Below are positions 14,947 through 20,815 of a stretch of DNA of 20,815 nt, in pieces (position 1 is the stretch's first letter; the number at the start of each line of letters is the position of its first letter). The position numbers were made by a program, and so were the translations under genes. Location: positions 1-20,815 of the forward strand of contig CAJBKH010000349.1 in assembly GCA_903953615.1 (NCBI GenBank), given 5' to 3'. The notes below the pieces were generated by a model. The model saw only the letters and a list, made by a program, of their open reading frames with translations. It did no database searches and was not told where the DNA came from. This stretch comes from an uncultured Bacteroidota bacterium (GTDB lineage: Bacteria; Bacteroidota; Bacteroidia; NS11-12g; UBA955).

Positions 14947-15020
14947 GCGTGTAAATTGATAATTTGTTAATCTGCTAATTTGACTATTAAATCAAACCAA
15001 CAAATCACTGAATTGACATC

Positions 15021-15497
15021 TTAGTTAGGTTCTACAAGGAATAATGGTTGATCGTATTCAACTGGCGTTGCATTATCAACTAATACTTTTACAATTCTAC
15101 CACTGATTTCTGATTCAATCTCATTGAATAATTTCATCGCCTCAATGATACAAACAGCTTTACCTGGTTTCACTTCATCGCCAACATTTACAAACAAAGG
15201 TTTGTCTGGAGAAGACGAACGGTAGAAAGTCCCAATCATTGGTGATTTAATGGTAATTAGGTTATCAGCTACTGCAGGTTTTTCAGCAACTGGAGCTTCT
15301 GGAGCAGCTGACAAAGCAGGTGCAGCAGCAACTGGAGCAGCAGGTGCTGCGGCTTGAATATACTGAGGAGCAGAAACCATCTGAGTGACTGGTTTTCTAA
15401 TCACAATTTTAAAATCTTTTTTCTCGATTTCTACCTCGCCAACATTCTTTTGAGCAGATACAAACTTGATTAAGTTTTCTATTTCTTTAATATCCAT
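15021..15497 (-). CDS. accB: Acetyl-CoA carboxylase biotin carboxyl carrier protein AccB
   Basis: 158 aa. It carries biotin between AccC and the carboxyltransferase. N-terminal segment MDIKEIENLIKFVSAQ is typical. An Ala/Pro-rich mobile linker spans about residues 43-78 (APAAPVAAAPALSAAPEAPV). The biotinyl domain has SPMIGTFYRSSSPDKP and the biotin site CIIEAMKLFNEIE, with biotinylated K122. The start is the first ATG, 48 bases after fabH. Same transcription unit as fabH and accC. Confidence 0.97.
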   Translation of the reverse strand: MDIKEIENLIKFVSAQKNVGEVEIEKKDFKIVIRKPVTQMVSAPQYIQAAAPAAPVAAAPALSAAPEAPVAEKPAVADNLITIKSPMIGTFYRSSSPDKPLFVNVGDEVKPGKAVCIIEAMKLFNEIESEISGRIVKVLVDNATPVEYDQPLFLVEPN

Positions 15498-15545
15498 AAT
15501 ATGCTTGATTTATTTTTTTATTGAAATTTGTTTGAAATTTTTGGA

Positions 15546-16541
15546 TTAGCTATTGTAGGCCCATTTAATATAGATACTACCCCATGTAAAGCCACCACCA
15601 AAGGTTGCTAAAATTAGGTTGTCTCCTTTTTTAAATTGCTTTTCAAAATCCCAAAATAGCAAAGGCAAGGTACCACTGGTGGTATTGCCATATTTTTCTA
15701 TGTTCATTAACACCTTTTCTGGTGCTAAGTTCATCTTCTCTGCGGTGTAATCAATGATTCTTTTATTGGCTTGGTGGGCTAATAAATAATCTACATCATC
15801 TGGCGTTAAATGGTTTCTCTCCATAATCTGGGTTGAAACATCGGCCATATTTGTGGTTGCATACTTAAACACTGTTTTACCTTCTTGGTAAACATAGTGT
15901 TCACGTGCATCAATACTTTCGTGGGTAGGTGGTTTTAGTGAGCCACCTGCTTTTTGGTGTAAAAACTCTCTACCGCTTCCATCGGATTTTAAAATTGAAT
16001 CGATGATGCCATAACCATCCTCATTTGGCTCGAGTAGTACTGCTCCTCCGCCATCTCCAAAGATAATACAGGTATTGCGATCGGTATAGTCAATGATAGC
16101 GCTCATTTTATCGAAGCCACAAACCACTACTTTTTTATGTTTGCCTGATTCAATAAACTTTGCACCTGTATCGAGGGCATATAAAAAGCCACTGCAAGCA
16201 GCGGCCAAATCAAATCCCCAAGCATTTTTAGCACCTATTTTATCGCACACAATATTGGCGCATGATGGGAATACTAAATCGCCAGTAATGGTTGCTACAA
16301 TTAATAAATCTATTTCTTCGGCAGAGATCCCGCGTTTTTTAAGCAATTCATTAACGGCAAATACGGCCATGTCTGAAGTTGCTTTACCCGGCTCTCTAAG
16401 AATTCTTCTTTCTTTAATACCAGTGCGGGAAGTAATCCATTCGTCGTTGGTATCTACTAATTTTTCTAAATCAAAATTCGTCAATTTAGTTTCGGGTACA
16501 TACCCTCCAATTGCGGTAATCGCTGCAGTAATTTTACTCAT
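15546..16541 (-). CDS. fabH: 3-oxoacyl-ACP synthase III (FabH)
   Basis: 331 aa thiolase-fold condensing enzyme that starts fatty acid chains by joining acyl-CoA with malonyl-ACP. The Cys-His-Asn triad is complete: C116 in DLAAACSGFLYAL, H256 in LLAHQANKRI, N286 in EKYGNTTSGT. It also shows DEWITSRTGIKERRI and IFGDGGGAVLL. Start ATG 16541 gives MSKITAAITAIGGYVPE, the expected N-terminus. It follows plsX by 60 bases and precedes accB. In this phylum FabH may favour branched or odd starter acyl-CoAs; the sequence does not decide this. Confidence 0.96.
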   Translation of the reverse strand: MSKITAAITAIGGYVPETKLTNFDLEKLVDTNDEWITSRTGIKERRILREPGKATSDMAVFAVNELLKKRGISAEEIDLLIVATITGDLVFPSCANIVCDKIGAKNAWGFDLAAACSGFLYALDTGAKFIESGKHKKVVVCGFDKMSAIIDYTDRNTCIIFGDGGGAVLLEPNEDGYGIIDSILKSDGSGREFLHQKAGGSLKPPTHESIDAREHYVYQEGKTVFKYATTNMADVSTQIMERNHLTPDDVDYLLAHQANKRIIDYTAEKMNLAPEKVLMNIEKYGNTTSGTLPLLFWDFEKQFKKGDNLILATFGGGFTWGSIYIKWAYNS

Positions 16542-16601
16542 TAAAATGAAATTTTGACCAGTTTGTGGGTTGCAAAGTAAAAAATATATGTAAATTTATT
16601 A

Positions 16602-17534
16602 CTAAAAAGATTGTTTTATTTTTTCAATTAATTTTGAATCAACTACATCTTTCGCTAATTTGAACATGCTAACAAAGGTATCAGCCTTTGATATACCATG
16701 GCCAATAATCACAGGTTCATTAACACCTAAAATGGCTGATCCTCCATAATGTTTGAAGTTGAATTTCTCCATATAATCATTTTGAACACCTTGCTTTGCT
16801 AAATTATAGTAAAAACCTTCGCATACTTTTAAAACAATATTGCCAGTGTAGCCATCGCAGACAACAACATCTGCTTTATCACTGAAAATATCACGTCCTT
16901 CTATATTACCTATAAATTCAATACGTTCGTTCAACTCTAATAAAGGGTAAGTAGCTTGGGTCAATAAATTGCCCTTTTCTTTTTCTTCACCAATGCTCAA
17001 TAAACCAACTTTAGGTTGTTTAATGCCGTAGACATTTTGAGCATATAATGATCCAAGAATAGCAAATTGATTTAATACCTCTGGCTTACAATCTGCATTG
17101 GCTCCAACATCCAATAAAACGCCAAATCCTCCACTTACCTTTGGTAAAATGGAAGCAATTGTAGGACGTTGAACACCATTGATCGCTTTCACAGAGAACA
17201 TAGAACCCACTAACATAGCACCCGTATTACCGGCGCCAATAAAAGCTTCTATTTGTTTCTCTAATAAATATCTGTAAGCGACATTAATACTAGAATTCTT
17301 TTTGTGAGCAATCGCTTTGGTAGCGTGTTCGCTCATTTCAATCACCTCTTCAGCATGAACAATTTCGAAGGTATTCTCAGGAATGTTTAATTCACTGAGC
17401 ACAGCGGTGATCTTAGCTTTATCGCCAAATAAAACCGGTACAATTTCGGGCACAGTTCTTTTTACTTCCACACAGCCTTTAACAGCTTCTAGTGGCGCAA
17501 AATCACCTCCCATGGCATCAATACCAATGCGCAT
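16602..17534 (-). CDS. plsX: Phosphate acyltransferase PlsX
   Basis: 310 aa, slightly short but within the family's range. It makes acyl-phosphate from acyl-ACP for PlsY and so links fatty acid to phospholipid synthesis; peripheral cytoplasmic membrane enzyme. Motifs: MRIGIDAMGGDFAPLEAVKG, the TKAIAHKKNSSINVA region, AFIGAGNTGAMLVGS, LDVGANADCKPEVLNQFA, VVCDGYTGNIVLKVCEG, and the C-terminal PVIIGHGISKADTF. It starts 14 bases after the rpmF stop, so it is translationally close to rpmF as in many bacteria. Confidence 0.96.
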   Translation of the reverse strand: MRIGIDAMGGDFAPLEAVKGCVEVKRTVPEIVPVLFGDKAKITAVLSELNIPENTFEIVHAEEVIEMSEHATKAIAHKKNSSINVAYRYLLEKQIEAFIGAGNTGAMLVGSMFSVKAINGVQRPTIASILPKVSGGFGVLLDVGANADCKPEVLNQFAILGSLYAQNVYGIKQPKVGLLSIGEEKEKGNLLTQATYPLLELNERIEFIGNIEGRDIFSDKADVVVCDGYTGNIVLKVCEGFYYNLAKQGVQNDYMEKFNFKHYGGSAILGVNEPVIIGHGISKADTFVSMFKLAKDVVDSKLIEKIKQSF

Positions 17535-17548
17535 TTTTTAACTAATAA

Positions 17549-17731
17549 TTAATCGTTACGACCTTTCATTACCTTAACACCTCTGTACATACCTGTTTCT
17601 AGGTTTACGCGGTGATAAATTGAAACTTCGCCTGTTGTAGGATCAGCAATAAATTGTTTGTTACCCAATTTATCGTGTGTTCTACGTTTATCTCTTCTGG
17701 TTCTGGAAATCTTTCGTTTTGGATTTGGCAT
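17549..17731 (-). CDS. rpmF: 50S ribosomal protein L32
   Basis: 60-aa basic protein, MPNPKRKISRTRRDKRRTHD, the standard L32 start. It has no cysteines, so it is the zinc-free form rather than a CxxC zinc-ribbon form. The end, YHRVNLETGMYRGVKVM, also fits. It sits 22 bases after the DUF177 gene and 14 before plsX, the widely conserved yceD-rpmF-plsX order. Confidence 0.96.
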   Translation of the reverse strand: MPNPKRKISRTRRDKRRTHDKLGNKQFIADPTTGEVSIYHRVNLETGMYRGVKVMKGRND

Positions 17732-17753
17732 AATCGTTATTTATTTTTTGTTA

Positions 17754-18266
17754 TTATTCTTCTTCTTCAAAATCGGTGGCTCTTTCAGCATCAGCTGCTT
17801 GCATTTCTATATCAATTACATCTGTTATTTTTCCAGTAATTGCGGAATCACAAACCTTTCCTACCATATCGCAAGTACTTTTGATTGGTAGCGAAATTAA
17901 AATAAAGTCAAAGAGTGGTTGGGCAATGTTTATCTTATACTCGGATGGTAGCATGTAAATGATATCATCTTGGTCTTCCAATAAGTTCTCCGTAATCTTA
18001 ACCATTAACAAGTTGGAACTTTTAATGGGTAAACTTATTGGCGATAAGCACCTGTCACAATCTAAATTGACCTTACCTTCCAACAAAAATAACAATTTGA
18101 ATGTATTGCTACCTTTTGTAAAACTCAATTTTAACTTTAAATCTTCTGCTGTTAAAGAACTCTCAAACGCTTCAAAAAAATCATTATTTATGTCAAAGTC
18201 AAACCAATACTCATCTTGTCCAAGCTTTACAAATTCAATATCAAAGGCTTTCAATGGCTTACTCAT
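17754..18266 (-). CDS. DUF177 (YceD-like) protein
   Basis: 170 aa. The DUF177 hallmark cysteine pairs are present: C70-x2-C73 (LDCDRCLSPI) and C132-x6-C139 (TCDMVGKVCD). It ends in an acidic tail (ATDFEEEE). Family members are linked to 23S rRNA accumulation or ribosome assembly in E. coli and plants, which fits its place directly before rpmF. Cytoplasmic. First gene of the transcription unit that continues into rpmF-plsX-fabH-accB-accC, behind a strong promoter match. Confidence 0.9.
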   Translation of the reverse strand: MSKPLKAFDIEFVKLGQDEYWFDFDINNDFFEAFESSLTAEDLKLKLSFTKGSNTFKLLFLLEGKVNLDCDRCLSPISLPIKSSNLLMVKITENLLEDQDDIIYMLPSEYKINIAQPLFDFILISLPIKSTCDMVGKVCDSAITGKITDVIDIEMQAADAERATDFEEEE

Positions 18267-18293
18267 AAATCTATAATTTTAAAAAACGGACTG

Positions 18294-18325
18294 CAAAAGT
18301 AATAGAATTGCGCTAAATTTCCAAA
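18294..18325 (-). promoter_or_regulatory. Promoter for the yceD-rpmF-plsX-fabH-accBC unit
   Basis: On the minus strand TTTG (18325-18322), a 20-base spacer and TACTTTTG (18301-18294) match the Bacteroidota -33/-7 consensus with good spacing. Transcription should begin near 18290, about 24 bases before the ATG at 18266. It lies in the 86-base gap after the bamA stop, so the unit can be expressed apart from bamA. Confidence 0.65.
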
Positions 18326-18352
18326 ATGGATTGAAAATTAGCTATCTAATTG

Positions 18353-20815
18353 CTAAAATTGTTGTCCAATAAAGAAGTGAAACTGACCTGGTTTTTGTGT
18401 CAATCCACTGCGTAAGGTCTTCCAATCGAAGCCATAAGCGTAATCTAAACCTAATAAACCAAACATTGGCAAGAATAGGCGAACACCCACACCTGCACTT
18501 CGTTTTAAATCAAACGGATTATAGGTTCTTGGATCAATCCAAGCATTTCCAGCTTCGGCAAACGTATGAAAATACACAGATGCGCTGGGTGAGTTAGTAA
18601 GGGGATAACGCAATTCACATGTAAATTTATTGAAAATAGATGCACCTGCACTTGAACTAGCACCTACGGCATTCTGTGTAATCGTTCTGTCAGGATAACC
18701 ACGCAATGAGACAATTTCGGTACCCAATTGACCAAAACTATTCAAACCGCTACCACCAACCATAAAACGTTCGAATGGCGACAAGCCCAAGGTTTTATTG
18801 TAAAAGCCCAAATAGCCAAAACGCAACTTTGTGGCTAGCACAAACTTACCAAATAGTTGAGTATAATTTTCGGCATCAAATTTCCATTTGTGGTATTCAA
18901 TGAATTTAAACTTCTCTGCAATGGACATTGTAGAATAATCCTTATTTGTAAAACTAGAGAAGGGTGGCGTAACTGCCAAACTAAAATTATAAGCAGAACC
19001 ACCAGTTGGGAAAATTGGCTCGGTGGTAGAGCTTCTAGAAAGTGCAAATTTTAGTTCAATGTTATTACTTTTACCTGTATTGATCTGCAAGCCATAAGCG
19101 CCATTGGCATTCTGTAAATCGTATTGCGAGTAACTTAAAGAATAAAATGCTGAGAAGAAATCATCTGGCCAACGCAAGCGTTTACCTAACGACAAGGAAG
19201 CACCTGTAATGCGTATCGCTTGTTTTGCTGGGTCGGTTCTTGGTTTATTATCAAAAGATTGATTGGTTCTATAGATACTCGTAGTAAAGGCATTTGGTTT
19301 TTTACCGCCTAACCAAGGTTCTGTAAATGAGAAATTATAAGATTGATAAAACAAACCATTGGATTGCGCTCTTATGCTTAATCGCTGCCCATCGCCTGAT
19401 GGTAGTGGGTTCCATGCGCTAGGATGCAACAGCTTACGGGTAGAGAAGTTATTCAGCGTTAAACCAAGCGTACCAACCAAACCACCAAATCCACCATAGC
19501 TCGATCCAAATTGGTTAGCAGTATTTCTGTTACCACCCCAACCACCAGACAGCTCAATTTGGTCGTTGGCCTTTTCTGCTACCTTATATTCGATATCAAC
19601 AGTACCAGCCCCTGGATTTGGTATAGGATTTACGCCCATAGCCTGTGGATCAAAATAACCCAATTGAGACAATTCTCGAATTGAACGTTGAATATCGCTT
19701 CTGGAGAATTTTTGACCAGGACGGGTGCGCAACTCTCTCAGAATAACATGGTCGCTCGTTTTTGTGTTGCCAATAATTTTAATTTTATCGTAAACGGCTT
19801 GCGCGCGTTCAACAATGCGAATTTCAAAATCAATGCTGTCGTTTTCAACCTTGGTTTCAACAGGCGTTATACCAAAGAATAAATAACCATCGTCCATGTA
19901 TAAACTAGAAATATCTGAACCATTCTGACTATAAATTAAGCGCTCCTCAAGCACCGATAAGTCATAGATATCGCCTTTTTTAATACCCAATATCTTCGTT
20001 AAATCCTCGCTTGTATACTTGTTGTTACCAGTAAATACGATGTTTCTGAAAAAATACTTCTTACCTTCATTTACACCTATTTTAATGGCGACCCTATTAT
20101 CACTAATTTTTACAACAGAATCAAACGATAAACTGGCATCTCTGTAGCCTTTGCTGTTGTATTTTTTTACAATCTCTTCCTTTTCTTCATTATAGGTTTC
20201 TTCAATAAACTTCGAAGATTTAAATAAATTGATTTTTGACTTTTTGCGTTTTGTTTTTGCTAAAGTCTTTCTCAAATCATTATCCGATAGTGCATCATTT
20301 CCAACAAATTCAATATCATATACTTTAACTTTTTTACCCTTATCTACCGCTATTCTTAGAATATCTTTGTTTGGGAAAGTATCAGGATCTTGGCGGATGT
20401 CTATTTTAACACCAAAATAACCTTTTTTGTAATAATGGTTGGTGATTTCGCGTTTGGTTCTGTTAATCAAATTTTCGTTGATGAGCATACCCGCTTTAAT
20501 GGTTAACTCTTCTCTTAAATTTTTCGACTCACTTTTGCCTAAACCACGCAATGAAAACTTGGACAATCTAGGTCTTTCTTTCACTGAAATAACTAAGTAG
20601 ATATAATCGCCTTCTATTTTCTTTGCATAAATAATTACACTCGAAAAATAGTCTTGTTTCCAAAGATTTTCAATGGCCGTTGAAATTTCATTTCCCGGTA
20701 TTTTTATCGTTTGGTTAATGGAAAGATTGCTATTAAAAATAATTGCATTTTTATCAATGTACTTATTGCCTTTGGTTTCGATACCTGCAATTATGTACTC
20801 AGCTGGTTTGTTATA
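18353..20815 (-). CDS. bamA: Outer-membrane protein assembly factor BamA, N-terminus cut by window edge
   Basis: Omp85-family outer-membrane insertase. The frame is open to the right edge, giving 820 residues; only the signal peptide and a few tens of residues are missing. Five POTRA repeats are seen, each with a hydrophobic strand followed by G-N/D: about residues 8-82 (AGIETKGN), 83-160, 161-245 (IEFVGND), 246-330 (IVFTGNN), 331-415 (IKIIGNT). The beta-barrel follows from ELSGGWGG, with the L6 loop motif SLRGYPDRT and a terminal aromatic FFIGQQF, the BAM recognition end. The GTG codon at 20584 is internal, not the start. The region before POTRA1 (YNKPAEYIIAG) is at the edge. It lies upstream of yceD on the same strand. 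Confidence 0.96.
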   Translation of the reverse strand, partial: YNKPAEYIIAGIETKGNKYIDKNAIIFNSNLSINQTIKIPGNEISTAIENLWKQDYFSSVIIYAKKIEGDYIYLVISVKERPRLSKFSLRGLGKSESKNLREELTIKAGMLINENLINRTKREITNHYYKKGYFGVKIDIRQDPDTFPNKDILRIAVDKGKKVKVYDIEFVGNDALSDNDLRKTLAKTKRKKSKINLFKSSKFIEETYNEEKEEIVKKYNSKGYRDASLSFDSVVKISDNRVAIKIGVNEGKKYFFRNIVFTGNNKYTSEDLTKILGIKKGDIYDLSVLEERLIYSQNGSDISSLYMDDGYLFFGITPVETKVENDSIDFEIRIVERAQAVYDKIKIIGNTKTSDHVILRELRTRPGQKFSRSDIQRSIRELSQLGYFDPQAMGVNPIPNPGAGTVDIEYKVAEKANDQIELSGGWGGNRNTANQFGSSYGGFGGLVGTLGLTLNNFSTRKLLHPSAWNPLPSGDGQRLSIRAQSNGLFYQSYNFSFTEPWLGGKKPNAFTTSIYRTNQSFDNKPRTDPAKQAIRITGASLSLGKRLRWPDDFFSAFYSLSYSQYDLQNANGAYGLQINTGKSNNIELKFALSRSSTTEPIFPTGGSAYNFSLAVTPPFSSFTNKDYSTMSIAEKFKFIEYHKWKFDAENYTQLFGKFVLATKLRFGYLGFYNKTLGLSPFERFMVGGSGLNSFGQLGTEIVSLRGYPDRTITQNAVGASSSAGASIFNKFTCELRYPLTNSPSASVYFHTFAEAGNAWIDPRTYNPFDLKRSAGVGVRLFLPMFGLLGLDYAYGFDWKTLRSGLTQKPGQFHFFIGQQF

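Noticed and set aside
16093..16557. 154-codon open frame on the plus strand
   Set aside because: It is antisense to fabH, whose catalytic triad and full length are clear.
20584..20586. Apparent start of BamA at 20584
   Set aside because: It is a GTG inside an open frame; coding similarity to POTRA1 continues to the window edge, so the gene is cut by the edge.

Overview
The window reads as ordinary chromosomal DNA of an AT-rich member of the Bacteroidota, probably a Chitinophagales, Sphingobacteriales or Flavobacteriales type. Evidence for this: a secreted protein with a C-terminal type IX secretion sorting domain; almost no Shine-Dalgarno sequences; repeated matches to the phylum's TAnnTTTG -7 promoter element, two of them with a well-spaced TTG or TTTG -33 element; and DUF4834, cysteine-free L32 and five-POTRA BamA proteins of the kind found in that phylum. 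No rRNA, tRNA, CRISPR array, insertion sequence or prophage was seen. Both ends cut through genes.

Layout. (1) 1-3565, minus strand: an RND efflux pump operon, lipoprotein membrane-fusion adaptor first, then the inner-membrane RND transporter, which runs off the left edge. (2) 3769-5374, minus strand: a two-domain universal stress protein with a clear terminator and a perfect palindrome upstream, then an unrecognised small protein. (3) 5479-7689, plus strand: remnant-like small ORFs followed by paaA-paaB-paaC, the oxygenase core of phenylacetyl-CoA epoxidase, without paaD or paaE behind it. (4) 7768-8475, plus strand: a T9SS-secreted protein, convergent with a lipoprotein and a histidine phosphatase on the minus strand (8479-9605). 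(5) 9608-11321, plus strand: a hotdog thioesterase, an isochorismate-synthase-type enzyme (together probably two menaquinone steps) and a DUF4834 membrane protein. (6) 11324-13486, minus strand: a pirin with a Tat-type signal and a secreted protein with thioester-domain-like motifs. (7) 13606-20815, minus strand: bamA (N-terminus outside the window), then a promoter and the run yceD/DUF177-rpmF-plsX-fabH-accB-accC.

The last block joins outer-membrane protein assembly, a ribosomal protein and the first steps of fatty acid and phospholipid synthesis: AccBC supply carboxylated biotin for malonyl-CoA, FabH starts chain elongation, and PlsX moves acyl chains into phospholipid. I see no single spectacular new system. 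The best leads are the thioester-like secreted protein, the Tat-targeted pirin, the paaABC set lacking its reductase, the Crp/Fnr-like palindrome before the stress protein, a small ORF split by a seven-A run upstream of paaA, and a divergent gene pair whose start codons lie two bases apart.
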